Shown here piece after piece: positions 34,245 through 43,986 of a stretch of 64,000 nt of DNA (within the stretch, counting starts at the first letter, position 1; the number at the start of each line of letters is the position of its first letter). A model generated the notes under the pieces. That model was not told the DNA's origin and ran no database searches. It was given only the letters and a program-made list of their open reading frames with translations. Made by a program: the position numbers and the translations under genes. Source of the stretch: JAHEKD01 sp965204695 (GTDB lineage: Bacteria > Pseudomonadota > Gammaproteobacteria > Arenicellales > JAHEKD01); NCBI GenBank assembly GCA_965204695.1, contig OZ242007.1, forward strand, positions 4,526,001 through 4,590,000, in the 5' to 3' direction.

Positions 34245-34751
34245 GTGATTTGCAGCCATAATAAAAGCAGACCGTCCATTCGTTTATTTTATTGGGTATT
34301 GGCTATAATTATTTGTATTCCAATAAGAGCCTATCCAAGTGATAATGAATTTTGTCTCGATTTAAAGTACTTGATGGAACAGGCTAAGAATCAGTTTTCG
34401 ACGATTCAAGCTCAAACAGATAAGCAAGAAGATAATACGTCGAAGTTTATAGTAGCTGATGCTGAGAGTTGCCAATTTTCTTTGGGCATCAACTCAAGTT
34501 CTTATCAATGTTTCTGGAAGTTTGATTATGGTAGTGAACAGGCTGATCAACAGTTTGAAAAGCTTCGAACTGAAACCCAAAATTGCATTGGACATTTGTA
34601 TTCAGAACAAATTGACGACTCTGTGAATCACCCGGATTCTTATTCCGCTTATTATTATGTATTTGCTGATGGTCAAGTTAATGTTGCGCTTAAAGATAAA
34701 GCCATAACGATGAATACTTACATTTCAGTTCGAGTTGATGCTTTTAAATGA
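34245..34751 (+). CDS. Hypothetical secreted protein
   Basis: A 168-residue protein with a hydrophobic N-terminal segment (LFYWVLAIIICIPIRAYPS), probably a signal peptide, and a mature part with four cysteines likely to form disulphides (FCLDL, SCQFS, YQCFW, NCIGH). No family is recognised. The only fitting start is GTG at 34245 without a good ribosome binding site, which lowers confidence. Confidence 0.5.
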   Translation: MICSHNKSRPSIRLFYWVLAIIICIPIRAYPSDNEFCLDLKYLMEQAKNQFSTIQAQTDKQEDNTSKFIVADAESCQFSLGINSSSYQCFWKFDYGSEQADQQFEKLRTETQNCIGHLYSEQIDDSVNHPDSYSAYYYVFADGQVNVALKDKAITMNTYISVRVDAFK

Positions 34752-34791
34752 TGTTAGTTAATCCGGCATCATTAAATTTAACAGGGGTCAG

Positions 34792-35742
34792 ATGGGTATC
34801 GTAATTCTAGGGTGTGGTGTGTCTGGGCTGACCTGTGGGCTTAGATTAATTGAGGATGGCTTTAAAGTTAAAATTTTAGCTCACAAAATACCCCCTAATA
34901 CGACCTCAAATACTGCAACGGCACTGTGGTATCCATATAAAGCTTATCCTGAAGACAGGGTGTTGGGCTGGGGGAAGTTTTCTTATCAAAAATTCGAAGA
35001 ATTAAGCCTGATTGAAGAGTCAGGAGTGTATTTTGTTGAGTTAATGCCAGTTTTCAACGAAAAGGTTGGTGATCCCTGGTGGATTGAATCGGTGAGAAGT
35101 TTTCGCTATGCCGATGCAAATGAGTTACCTGAGAGTTACGTTGAAGGGTACATCATTGAAGTGCCATTGATTGAAGCACCGGTTTACATGGATTATTTGG
35201 TAACTCAGTTCAAAAATAGGGGAGGTGAAATACAATCCTTAGAGTCCAAAATTGAATCTTTGAGCGAGTTGTATTTCGAGACCGATATATTAATAAACTG
35301 TTCGGGAATTGGGGCCAAACAAGTCTGTAATGATGAAGATGTATATCCTATTCGTGGTCAAAATGTAAGGATGACCAACCCTGGGATAACAAGAAGCTTC
35401 TTAGAAGCTGTGGAGCCATCTTATTTATTTGCAAGGAAAAATGATTGTATTGTGGGTGGCACAGCACAAGACAATAATTGGAATCTTGAATACGATCCGA
35501 ACACTGCTGAGGCGATGGTAGATAAATGTAAGCAGGTTTATAGTTCACTTAAAAATGCTACTGTTCTTGAACATATAGTTGGCCTAAGACCTGGCCGTAA
35601 AGAAGTCAGATTGGAATCTGAATATATTGATTCTGAAGGCTGTTGGATTATTCACAACTACGGTCATGGTGGTGCAGGATTTACATTATCCTGGGGTTGC
35701 GCTGAAGAAGTTGCGAAATTAGTTAGGCAAGTAACTAATTAG
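34792..35742 (+). CDS. D-amino-acid oxidase family flavoenzyme
   Basis: A 316-residue FAD enzyme that oxidises D-amino acids to 2-oxoacids with release of ammonia and peroxide. The FAD-binding start is MGIVILGCGVSGLTCGLRL. Substrate-binding and C-terminal signatures are GLRPGRKEVRLE (the substrate carboxylate Arg) and IHNYGHGGAGFTLSWG. Length is close to known D-amino-acid oxidases. AGGGG precedes the ATG. The LysE-type exporter follows on the same strand. Confidence 0.88.
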   Translation: MGIVILGCGVSGLTCGLRLIEDGFKVKILAHKIPPNTTSNTATALWYPYKAYPEDRVLGWGKFSYQKFEELSLIEESGVYFVELMPVFNEKVGDPWWIESVRSFRYADANELPESYVEGYIIEVPLIEAPVYMDYLVTQFKNRGGEIQSLESKIESLSELYFETDILINCSGIGAKQVCNDEDVYPIRGQNVRMTNPGITRSFLEAVEPSYLFARKNDCIVGGTAQDNNWNLEYDPNTAEAMVDKCKQVYSSLKNATVLEHIVGLRPGRKEVRLESEYIDSEGCWIIHNYGHGGAGFTLSWGCAEEVAKLVRQVTN

Positions 35743-35819
35743 TTGATGTAATCATAGAATAACGAAAAGAGTAAGCTAATAAGATTAACGATGATCATGA
35801 AATAAAAAGGTAAATTCAT

Positions 35820-36455
35820 ATGATAGACATCATTTCACTATGGGGATTTATATTGGCAGCTCTTGTTGTGCTAGTGCTTCCCGGGCCTGGTGTTTTATAT
35901 GTTGTGACACGCAGCCTCGTTCAAGGACGTCGAACGGGTTTGATTTCAGTTTTGGGTTTATCTGTGGGGGCTTTGGTACAGGTTGCTGTCGCTACTGCCG
36001 GTCTTTCTGCCATTTTATTAACTTCTGCTACGTCTTTTGGAATAGTTAAATTAGTCGGAGCTTGTTATTTAATATATTTAGGTATTCGAGCATTGTTATC
36101 TGAATATTCGGAATCTGAAGAGATAAATCCTAAGCTGGGGTCGTTTTATCGAATATTTATAGATGGAATAGTTATAAGTGTCTTTAATCCGAAGATAGCT
36201 ATATTCTTTTTAGCTTTTTTACCCCAGTTCATAGTTCCTGAATACGGAGAAATCACACAGCAATTTTTATTGCTCGGGTTATTGTATGTAGCCCTGGCTC
36301 TTTGTACTGATAGTGCTTATGCTCTCATGGCAAGTAGTATTCGAGGGTTTTTAAGGGTTAAGTTTCTGCAAGGTTCAGCTCTTCAGCGCCTAAGCGGGGT
36401 AATTTATCTTGGGTTGGGTTTAAGTTTGGCCTTTGCTGATAGAAAAGTGTCTTAA
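35820..36455 (+). CDS. LysE/RhtB family amino acid exporter
   Basis: A 211-residue inner-membrane protein with six hydrophobic helices. The N-terminal signature VLPGPGVLYVVTRSLVQGRRTG and the central SVFNPKIAIFFLAFLPQF are diagnostic of the family, which exports amino acids or homoserine lactones. It lies 77 bases after the D-amino-acid oxidase gene and ends 22 bases from the convergent pyrD. Confidence 0.92.
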   Translation: MIDIISLWGFILAALVVLVLPGPGVLYVVTRSLVQGRRTGLISVLGLSVGALVQVAVATAGLSAILLTSATSFGIVKLVGACYLIYLGIRALLSEYSESEEINPKLGSFYRIFIDGIVISVFNPKIAIFFLAFLPQFIVPEYGEITQQFLLLGLLYVALALCTDSAYALMASSIRGFLRVKFLQGSALQRLSGVIYLGLGLSLAFADRKVS

Positions 36456-36477
36456 TCAGTATTTATTGGATTGGTTC

Positions 36478-37500
36478 TTATAACTGACGGCCAATTTCAG
36501 ATATTAATTTTGGCCCATGATAAATAAGGCCAGTATAAATCTGCACCAAACTAGCACCAGCCTTGATTTTTTCAGCTGCATCTTGAGCAGAATGAATTCC
36601 ACCAACCCCAATGATGGGGATTTCATTGTGCAGGATATTAGCCAATGATCGGATCACATTAGTAGAAGCTTCTGTTACTGGTTTACCGCTTAAACCGCCA
36701 GTTTCTTGTGCAAGAGGATGCTGACCCAGCATACTGCGTTGTATTGTTGTGTTAGTAGCGATAATGGCATCGACATTGTTTTTTAAGCAAGCATCGCTGA
36801 TTGATTTAATTTCTTCAGGTTCTAAATCCGGAGCAATTTTGATAGCAATAGGAGTATATTTTCCATGTTGATCAGACAATCGGGATTGTTCATTTTTTAT
36901 GGCTATTAATAATTGCTCAAAGCTATCTCCGCGTTGTAACTCCCTTAAATTCTTTGTGTTGGGTGATGACAGGTTAATAGTCAGATAGTCGGCAAGTGTG
37001 TAGGTTCGCTGTATACCCGTGATGTAATCATCAACAGCATTTTCAATTGGAGTAGAGGCGTTTTTTCCTAGGTTGATACCAATTATTGAATTACTTTTGT
37101 GTGTTTCAAGATTTTTGACAAATTGATCCAGTCCGACACTGTTAAACCCCATGCGGTTGATGATCGCTTCATGTTCCGGTAAGCGGAACAAACGAGGTTT
37201 TTCATTACCGGGTTGAGGTTTTGGCGTAACCGTTCCGGTTTCAATAAAACCAAACCCCATAGCGGAAAAAGCATTAATACATTGGGCGTGTTTATCGAGG
37301 CCAGCGGCCAGTCCGATTTTGTTTGGAAAGTTTAAGCCCATTACTGTTACAGGCGATGAAAGTAATTCTGTCTTAGAGGATTTTTTAATTAAGTCACAAA
37401 GCGTATTACTCTTGCTCGCCAGGTTGAGCGACTTTATAGCTAGATCATGGCTAAGCTCAGCGTCAAGTTTGAACAATAATGGGCGAACTAGCTTGTACAC
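36478..37500 (-). CDS. pyrD: Dihydroorotate dehydrogenase (quinone), class 2
   Basis: A 340-residue membrane-associated FMN enzyme of pyrimidine synthesis that passes electrons to quinone. The N-terminal amphipathic helix (YKLVRPLLFKLDAELSHDLA) is that of class 2 enzymes. FMN-site blocks are GLAAGLDK, INRMGFNS and IGVGGIHSAQDA; the catalytic Ser is in NLSSPNTKNL. Its start overlaps the stop of the pseudouridine synthase gene by one base. Confidence 0.95.
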   Translation of the reverse strand: MYKLVRPLLFKLDAELSHDLAIKSLNLASKSNTLCDLIKKSSKTELLSSPVTVMGLNFPNKIGLAAGLDKHAQCINAFSAMGFGFIETGTVTPKPQPGNEKPRLFRLPEHEAIINRMGFNSVGLDQFVKNLETHKSNSIIGINLGKNASTPIENAVDDYITGIQRTYTLADYLTINLSSPNTKNLRELQRGDSFEQLLIAIKNEQSRLSDQHGKYTPIAIKIAPDLEPEEIKSISDACLKNNVDAIIATNTTIQRSMLGQHPLAQETGGLSGKPVTEASTNVIRSLANILHNEIPIIGVGGIHSAQDAAEKIKAGASLVQIYTGLIYHGPKLISEIGRQL

Positions 37501-38228
37501 TAAAACATTTCACCCGGTTTCAGGGTGCGCCATTGCCCGAGTGGCAGATTACCCAGGTTGATTTTTCCTATTCTAACTCGCTGCAATTTGAGAATTTTCA
37601 AGTTTACTAACTCACACATACGTCTGATTTGCCGTTTACGGCCTTCTTTTAAAACGAATTTTAGTTGATCTTTGTTTAAGCGGGTGACTTTTGCTGGTTT
37701 TAACTTTCTTCCATCTAATGAAAGTCCATGGCTGAGTAAATCTAATTTAGCCTGATCGCAATCTCCTTTAATGCGAACTAAGTATTCCTTTTCAATATCT
37801 GAGTTGGGGTTGATGAGTTTGCGGGCAATGCGTCCATCCTGGGTAAGTACTAATAAACCCTCAGAGTCTATATCCAATCGCCCGGCTGGAGCCAGGGAAT
37901 CGAGATTAGAATTGTTAAAAAAGTTTTTAGGTGGTTTGTGGTTGCAATTTTGTACTGTGATTAACGAAGCAGCGGGTTTGTACTGTTTCTCTGGTGTGCC
38001 GGAGACATAACCTACTGGTTTATTGAGAATTACAGTTAGCTTTTGTTGTTGGGTTTGTTTAGCCTTGTCAGATAAGGTGATGTTTTGATTTTCATCAACT
38101 TTAGTGCCAAGTTGGTCAATAACTTTGCCATTTACTTTGACCCAGCCCTGACTAATATAGAAATCAGCTTCACGCCTAGAACACAGACCTTTCTGAGCCA
38201 TGAGTTTGGAGAGACGTAGTTGGGTCAT
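37500..38228 (-). CDS. rRNA pseudouridine synthase, RsuA/RluB/E/F family
   Basis: A 242-residue enzyme that isomerises uridine in ribosomal RNA. An N-terminal S4 domain covers residues 3-60 (LSKLMAQKGLCSRREADFYI). The catalytic domain has the nucleophile Asp in AGRLDIDSEGLLVLTQDG and the conserved EGRKRQIRRMCE. Which uridine it modifies cannot be told. It is upstream of pyrD with a one-base overlap. Confidence 0.9.
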   Translation of the reverse strand: MTQLRLSKLMAQKGLCSRREADFYISQGWVKVNGKVIDQLGTKVDENQNITLSDKAKQTQQQKLTVILNKPVGYVSGTPEKQYKPAASLITVQNCNHKPPKNFFNNSNLDSLAPAGRLDIDSEGLLVLTQDGRIARKLINPNSDIEKEYLVRIKGDCDQAKLDLLSHGLSLDGRKLKPAKVTRLNKDQLKFVLKEGRKRQIRRMCELVNLKILKLQRVRIGKINLGNLPLGQWRTLKPGEMF

Positions 38229-38233
38229 TGAAT

Positions 38234-38403
38234 ACCCCCTCTAACTCCCCCTGAAAGGGGGAGAACAGCTTAATTCCCAGACTTCGTTTGCCTGTTGTGT
38301 TTTGTTCATTGCTGATGCCTCATTCTAAGCCGTTCCTAGGCAACGAGAGAAAATCAGTGAAACATATGGTTCCTCCCCTTTCAGGGGAGGATAGGAGGGG
38401 TAA
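38234..38403. repeat. Inverted pair of CCCCTCTAACTCCCCCTGAAAGGGGGAG-type sequences
   Basis: A segment that starts ACCCCCTCTAACTCCCCC and GAAAGGGGGAG (38234-38262) is mirrored at 38371-38403 by TCCCCTTTCAGGGGAGG and AGGAGGGGT. Each arm is itself a hairpin. The pair fills most of the gap between purB and the pseudouridine synthase gene. It looks like a dispersed repeat that may also end transcription. Confidence 0.6.
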
Positions 38404-38445
38404 GATTCTAATATGATGTAATAACAATATTATTATTAGGACACA

Positions 38446-39819
38446 CTAATTAGTTTTTGCCAGCTTCTCAGCCAACCCAATATACGTAGCTGGAGTCATA
38501 GACTTTAAGTTAGATTTTTCTTCTTCTGGCAGTTCTAGTGAATCAATGAAACGTGATAGTGTTGTTTGATTAATTTCAGTATTTCCACGGGTTAAGGCTT
38601 TTAGTTTTTCGTATGGTTCAGGAATACTGTATTTACGCATCACGGTTTGAATTGCTTCGGCCAGTACTTCCCAACTTTGATCAAGGTCTGCAGCAAGAGC
38701 ATCTGGGTTTAGCTCTAGTTTATTCAGTCCCTTATTAATTGATTCATAGGCTAGTAGACTATAGCCAAAACCAACACCCATGTTTCGTAACACGGTAGAG
38801 TCGGTCAAATCACGTTGCCAACGGCTAATTGGTAATTTGCAGGCCAGATGATGCAAGACGGCGTTGGCAAGGCCCAGGTTGCCTTCTGAGTTTTCAAAAT
38901 CGATTGGGTTCACTTTGTGCGGCATAGTAGATGAACCAACTTCGCCAGCAATCACTTTTTGCTTGAAATAGCCTAAAGAAATATAACCCCAAATATCACG
39001 ATTCAAATCAATTAACACATTGTTGAAGCGTTCCAAAGCATTGAAGAGCTCTGCAATATAATCATGCGGTTCAATTTGAATGGTATGCGAATTCCATTCA
39101 AGACCAAGACCAGTGACAAAATTTTGACTGAAATTTTCCCAGTCAATATTAGGATACGCTGCCAGATGGGCATTGTAATTGCCAACTGCCCCATTAATTT
39201 TACCCAGGCAAGCTATAGAGTTAAACTGCATTAATTGTTTATCCAGTCGGCAATAAACATTACGTAATTCTTTCCCCATGGTGGTTGGAGAGGCGGTTTG
39301 GCCATGTGTTCGCGATAACATCGGTTGGTCTGCAAACTCATTGGCGAGGTTATCTAGTTTATCGATAATTTGTTGCATGCTGGAAGCCAGAACCTGCCGT
39401 CCGTTATTTAACATCAATCCATGAGATAAATTGTTGATGTCTTCAGAGGTGCAGGCAAAATGAATAAATTCACTGGCCTGGTTTAATTCTTCATTATCGG
39501 TGATTTTTTCCTTTAAATAGTATTCAACGGCTTTGACATCATGGTTTGTAACCGATTCAGTCTGCTTGATTTTTTCGGCCTGGCTTTGATCAAATTGCGC
39601 ATAAATCTGATCGAGAAAATTTTGTGCCTGTTGACTGAAGCTTGGTAGCTCTTTGATATCAGTGTTTGCAGCAAGCGCTTTAAACCATTCGATTTCGACA
39701 AACAATCGATAGCGGATAAGTGCATATTCACTAAAGTAATCACCTAGTGCTGAGACCTTGGAGTAATAGCGGCCATCAAGTGGTGAGATTGCTGTTAAGC
39801 TGGATAATCGGTTTGCCAT
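38446..39819 (-). CDS. purB: Adenylosuccinate lyase
   Basis: A 457-residue lyase used twice in purine synthesis (SAICAR and adenylosuccinate cleavage). The family signature GSSTMPHKVNPIDFENSEGN is near residue 295; HFACTSEDINNLSHG and RTHGQTASPTT are substrate-site blocks. Length is that of the E. coli type. It is divergent from the kinase-like gene. Confidence 0.96.
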   Translation of the reverse strand: MANRLSSLTAISPLDGRYYSKVSALGDYFSEYALIRYRLFVEIEWFKALAANTDIKELPSFSQQAQNFLDQIYAQFDQSQAEKIKQTESVTNHDVKAVEYYLKEKITDNEELNQASEFIHFACTSEDINNLSHGLMLNNGRQVLASSMQQIIDKLDNLANEFADQPMLSRTHGQTASPTTMGKELRNVYCRLDKQLMQFNSIACLGKINGAVGNYNAHLAAYPNIDWENFSQNFVTGLGLEWNSHTIQIEPHDYIAELFNALERFNNVLIDLNRDIWGYISLGYFKQKVIAGEVGSSTMPHKVNPIDFENSEGNLGLANAVLHHLACKLPISRWQRDLTDSTVLRNMGVGFGYSLLAYESINKGLNKLELNPDALAADLDQSWEVLAEAIQTVMRKYSIPEPYEKLKALTRGNTEINQTTLSRFIDSLELPEEEKSNLKSMTPATYIGLAEKLAKTN

Positions 39820-39888
39820 GGTATCTTTGCGTATTGTGACAAGCTAAAATTCGGATCGAATATTAACATAGTTATGAATTAAGCTTTA

Positions 39889-40581
39889 ATGTCTTCAGCC
39901 GCAACAATTCAGTATTCCTGCCTGCGCGAAAATGTGATTCAGCATTTTAGAAAAGCTGGCGGAACTCGTCCTGATGTGATGCATGTTGTGATAGATAACG
40001 AAGATTGTGTAGTTAAGGATTACAACCCTACTAGTGGTTGGTTTGGAACTTTTGCGGGGCCGCTTTTGGTTAAGCGTGAAATAAAAGCACTGAAAAAACT
40101 CAAAGGTATAAAAGGCATCCCGGATTTATATTTGTGCGATAACAATAAAGTATTGATCACTTCTTACTGTCGATCTCAATCGGCGGCAAAGTTAGAGCGG
40201 CCACTTAACTGGCTTAAGTTCGAAGATGAGCTTAATACACTGATAAGAAAAATGCATGAGGCCGGTGTGGCACATTGTGATTTGCGTGGCCCGGGCAATA
40301 TTCTTATTGATGATAGTGATCAGCCCTATCTGGTTGATTATGTAGGTTGTATATTCAAGGGGCAATCTTGGAATAAGCCCTGGAATTATTTATTCAAGCA
40401 TGCTTGTAAGGCTGATTATTCGGCCGTCTTAAAACTCAAGAAAAAACTTGCGCCTGAACAACTCACAGTAAAAGAAACTGCTTTGGTTAATCAAAACTCT
40501 TCCAAAGGCTGGTTATTTCGGAAAGCCAGTCGAGGGCTGCGCCGCTTTGCCCGTTGGATCTTTGCAGCAGGAAAGAATTAA
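39889..40581 (+). CDS. Lipopolysaccharide-kinase/RIO-like protein kinase fold
   Basis: A 230-residue protein with a compact kinase core. The catalytic loop is HCDLRGPGNILID (near residue 126), and VDYVG follows as the metal-binding DFG equivalent; the ATP-binding Lys is probably in CVVKDYN. This resembles Kdo/LPS core kinases and small RIO-like kinases. The tail after residue 190 is basic. The stop overlaps the next ATG (TAATG). Substrate unknown; an envelope sugar is likely. Confidence 0.75.
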   Translation: MSSAATIQYSCLRENVIQHFRKAGGTRPDVMHVVIDNEDCVVKDYNPTSGWFGTFAGPLLVKREIKALKKLKGIKGIPDLYLCDNNKVLITSYCRSQSAAKLERPLNWLKFEDELNTLIRKMHEAGVAHCDLRGPGNILIDDSDQPYLVDYVGCIFKGQSWNKPWNYLFKHACKADYSAVLKLKKKLAPEQLTVKETALVNQNSSKGWLFRKASRGLRRFARWIFAAGKN

Positions 40582-41021
40582 TGACCCAGACAACAGTTAC
40601 GCGCCAGATTAATGCACCGATTGAAAAAGTTTTTTCCACGGTGGCCGATATAAATAAGTTTTCCCAAGTGATTCCACACATTATCGATGTTGAATATTTG
40701 ACAGAGCAGAAGATAGGAAAGGGTACTCGATTTAAAGAAACCCGGTTAATGAAAGGCAAACGAGCAACAACTGAGCTTGAGGTAACAGAGTATGTTGAAA
40801 ACCAGCATGTGCGTTTAGTCAGTGATGCAGGCGGGACCATATGGGACACTATATTCACTGTGAAACCAGAAAAAGGTCATACTGAATTGACCATGGTCAT
40901 GCAAGCAAAGCCTTATAAATTTCTATCCAAGCTGATTAATCCACTGATCAAAGGCATGATAGAAAAAGCGATTACCAGTGATATGGATGCGGTTAAAGAA
41001 TATTGTGAGAATCAAAAATAA
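40581..41021 (+). CDS. SRPBCC/polyketide cyclase-like protein
   Basis: A 146-residue START-like helix-grip protein. TTVTRQINAPIEKVFSTVAD is the typical N-terminal block, with a hydrophobic C-terminal helix (LSKLINPLIKGMIEKAI). The fold binds lipids or other hydrophobic ligands. The ATG overlaps the stop of the kinase-like gene, so the two are coupled. A longer reading from 40554 would overlap that gene more and is not preferred. Confidence 0.8.
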   Translation: MTQTTVTRQINAPIEKVFSTVADINKFSQVIPHIIDVEYLTEQKIGKGTRFKETRLMKGKRATTELEVTEYVENQHVRLVSDAGGTIWDTIFTVKPEKGHTELTMVMQAKPYKFLSKLINPLIKGMIEKAITSDMDAVKEYCENQK

Positions 41022-41593
41022 TATTTAAAGTCGCTGTTTGTTACGAGGCAAGTCTGGAGAGTAGATTCAGTTAAGATAATATTATCTGGCTTTGTAGATA
41101 TTATTAAACATCTGATTCTTCGTCTTCTTGCTGTGGTTGTACTTACAGATGATAAGTAGTCATCAAAATAGTTTGGCTTGAAATGACTGATTGAAACGCG
41201 GTTAATTGATATTGATAGGTAATATGGATAAGAGCAGATCAGCGAATCGTATTCGTTACATTATTGAAGGCGGCAAACAATTGGCCGGTGAGATAGAACC
41301 ATGCGGTAATAAAAATGCCGCATTGCCAATTATCGCCGCCTCATTGATGACCTCCCAAAAAGTGGAATTAAGTAATATACCTCGGATACGGGATGTTGAA
41401 GTATTGGTGCAGTTAATACAGTCTGTGGGAGCCGAAGTTAGCTGGATAGGCCAGAATAAACTGGAAATTGAGGCAAAAAATTTAAGCCCTGCCGATCTGG
41501 ATCCGGAGCTTTGTGCCCGCATACGGGCTTCAATCCTATTAGTTGGGCCAATGTTGGCGCGATGTGGGGAATTGGAGTTGCCACCACCGGGAG

Positions 41594-41601
41594 GAGATGT
41601 A
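41594..41601. repeat. Target-site duplication of IS21 copy 2 (left)
   Basis: GAGATGTA, repeated at 44102-44109 directly after the other end of the element. It is one base shorter than the duplication at copy 1. Confidence 0.85.
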
Positions 41602-41732
41602 TGTCAATCAGCGTTTAAAACTGGACACTTATCAGCGAGTAAAACTGAACAGTTAAATTCAATATAATTCGGTCATTAGCAACTCAAGTGAAGCGTAGCG
41701 GAACTTGAGTTGGGCTGTTTCTCCTGAGTTCC

Positions 41733-42494
41733 CTACGATGATTTTTTCTTTATGTTGGTCTTGAGTTTGAGCTTGGAACTGGACTGCTTAAATCGGTACG
41801 AGTCATTACCCGTTTCAATAATTGAGCAGTGATGGGTGACTCGATCCAGTAAAGCGGTCGTCATTTTCTCATCACCAAACACCCGCACCCATTCACTGAA
41901 GTTTAGATTGGTGGTGAACAGGATGGTTGTTTTCTCATACAACTTGCTGATTAGGTGGAATAACAATGCACCACCAGAAGCCGGAAACGGCAAATAACCC
42001 AGTTCATCGAAGATAACAGCATCCAAGGGCTGCATAATCCGTGCCAGTCGTCCCTGTTTATCGTCCTGCTGTTCTTTGATGAGCAAATTCACCAGATCGA
42101 CCACGTTGTAAAAGCGTACTCGTCGACCTGAATGAATGGCTTTAATACCAATGGCGGTTGCTAGATGTGTTTTACCTGTGCCGGTGCCACCGACAAAGAT
42201 CAAGTTGTGAGCTCGATCCATAAAATCGGCTTGTGCTAAATCTTTGATGAGGGATTGTTCAACCTTGGACTGGGTAAAATCAAATTGTTGTAGATCGCGA
42301 TGGTGTGGGAACTTGGCGACTTTCATCTGGTAGTTTAGTCGTCTGACCTCTCGGTCAGCGCGTTCGGCATCCATCAATTTGATTAACCCGGATTGCAGAG
42401 TGACCTTGGTGCGAGGTGAATCGATCAGCTCAGGCAAACAGTCAGCCATGCCGTGCAGTTTTAGCGCTTTGAGTTCATCGACGAGTTCAAGCAT
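41733..42494 (-). CDS. istB: IS21 transposition helper ATPase IstB, copy 2
   Basis: Identical in protein sequence to the copy at 31365, with the same start and ribosome binding site. Walker A GGTGTGKTHLA and Walker B VIFDELGYLPF are intact, so the gene should be functional. Confidence 0.95.
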   Translation of the reverse strand: MLELVDELKALKLHGMADCLPELIDSPRTKVTLQSGLIKLMDAERADREVRRLNYQMKVAKFPHHRDLQQFDFTQSKVEQSLIKDLAQADFMDRAHNLIFVGGTGTGKTHLATAIGIKAIHSGRRVRFYNVVDLVNLLIKEQQDDKQGRLARIMQPLDAVIFDELGYLPFPASGGALLFHLISKLYEKTTILFTTNLNFSEWVRVFGDEKMTTALLDRVTHHCSIIETGNDSYRFKQSSSKLKLKTNIKKKSS

Positions 42495-43986
42495 GATTGA
42501 CCTCCTGGGCGCAAAGTTGATCATACCGACCTACATTAGCCACTGGTGGAACGCTCAGTACCGGGGCATCGGTGATCGTCATCGCTTGAATCGGCTCAGA
42601 TTCAATTAATCGATGCACCAGATTGGTAATGACCGATAGTTGGGTTGTCTTTGCATCTAATGCTAATTCACAGGCTACACTCACGGTTTCCAGGCCATGC
42701 TGACGAACCAATAGTAATAATTGCACAAACTCCCGATCACCCCCGTCACGTTTGAGATAGCGGGCTTTAAGCGTTAACAACGCTTTAGGTAATTCCCAAT
42801 CGACAAACGGGGCACCGTTGCGCAACGCACCCGGTTTAATCTCAAGCACTGGCAAATAATGCCAGGGATCAAAGATCATTTGGTCTCGTGCAAACGAGCG
42901 CTGATGTTCGGCGACCACCACGTCATTGACGACAACTTTAATGAGTGTGGCATACGCTCGTACAGAGACTACCTGACCGACATACTGACACGGTACCGAG
43001 TATTGGTTGCGATCATAGTGCACCACACAGGTCGCATGTACACGCGCTAAACGTTCATAATACCCATCAAAAGCCACGATGGCACCACGCAAGTGGGCTT
43101 GTTCCTCGGCAAAGACCTCATCAATTAACATGGATTTATTCGTGGGGTGTGGACGTTGACCCATCTGCTTACAGCGTTGTTCCAGCCATTGGTTTAATTC
43201 ATTTAAATCCGCAAACGTTGACCGTGGCACAAATAATCGCTGACGCATAATACCGACTTGGCGTTCAACCTGACCTTTCTCCCAGCCTGCAGCCGGCGTG
43301 CAGGCAATCGGTTCTATCAGATAATGATTCATCAGGCTTAAAAAACGCCGATTAAACTCTCGGTGTTTACCTTGGAGAATGCTATTCACGATCGGCTTAG
43401 GGTTATCGTATATCATCTTCTTCGGTAATCCATCGAAGAACTCAAACGCCCGGATATGTGCATCAAAGACCATCTCCTGGGTTTCTCTGGAATACGCGCG
43501 TAGATACGATTTACGTGAATGGCATAATCTAAAATGAGCCAGCTTAATCTTGACGTTACAACCCCCCAAGATAATCTGCTCGTGTGACCAGTCAAACTGA
43601 CACGCTTCACCCGGTGCAAAGATCAAGGGTATATAGGCCTGTTTGATCGACTGACTGGACTGGTCCTTCCAGGCTTTGACAAACCGCTGAACGCTGTCAT
43701 ACGCCCCTCGATAACCCTGAAGTTGAATGCCCTCATACAATTGGACAGCAGTACGTCGAGCCCGTACTGAACGGGTGGCATCTACTTCAAGCCATTCGAT
43801 TAGCTGGGGTTTGAATGACTCCAGCTTCGGACAGACGATAGGAACTGAACGCTGGTAAACCGGTTCGTTGGATTCATTTAAATATTTATATACGGTCGTG
43901 CGCGATACATTAAATTCACGGGCCACTTCGCTGACATTGCGGCCGTCGACTAAACACATTCGTCGTATCTTGGTACAGATATGCAT
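42487..43986 (-). CDS. istA: IS21 transposase IstA, copy 2
   Basis: Identical in protein sequence to the copy at 29873, including the helix-turn-helix and the Asp, Asp, Glu catalytic residues. It overlaps istB by eight bases. Both copies appear intact, so the elements may still be active. Confidence 0.93.
   Translation of the reverse strand: MHICTKIRRMCLVDGRNVSEVAREFNVSRTTVYKYLNESNEPVYQRSVPIVCPKLESFKPQLIEWLEVDATRSVRARRTAVQLYEGIQLQGYRGAYDSVQRFVKAWKDQSSQSIKQAYIPLIFAPGEACQFDWSHEQIILGGCNVKIKLAHFRLCHSRKSYLRAYSRETQEMVFDAHIRAFEFFDGLPKKMIYDNPKPIVNSILQGKHREFNRRFLSLMNHYLIEPIACTPAAGWEKGQVERQVGIMRQRLFVPRSTFADLNELNQWLEQRCKQMGQRPHPTNKSMLIDEVFAEEQAHLRGAIVAFDGYYERLARVHATCVVHYDRNQYSVPCQYVGQVVSVRAYATLIKVVVNDVVVAEHQRSFARDQMIFDPWHYLPVLEIKPGALRNGAPFVDWELPKALLTLKARYLKRDGGDREFVQLLLLVRQHGLETVSVACELALDAKTTQLSVITNLVHRLIESEPIQAMTITDAPVLSVPPVANVGRYDQLCAQEVNHA

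Noticed and set aside
40487..40858. A 123-codon minus-strand frame across the kinase and SRPBCC genes
   Set aside because: Covers the junction of two well supported plus-strand genes and shows no domain.
41206..41667. A 153-residue stand-alone protein at the left of IS21 copy 2
   Set aside because: It is the murA-like N-terminus running into the element and has no independent meaning.
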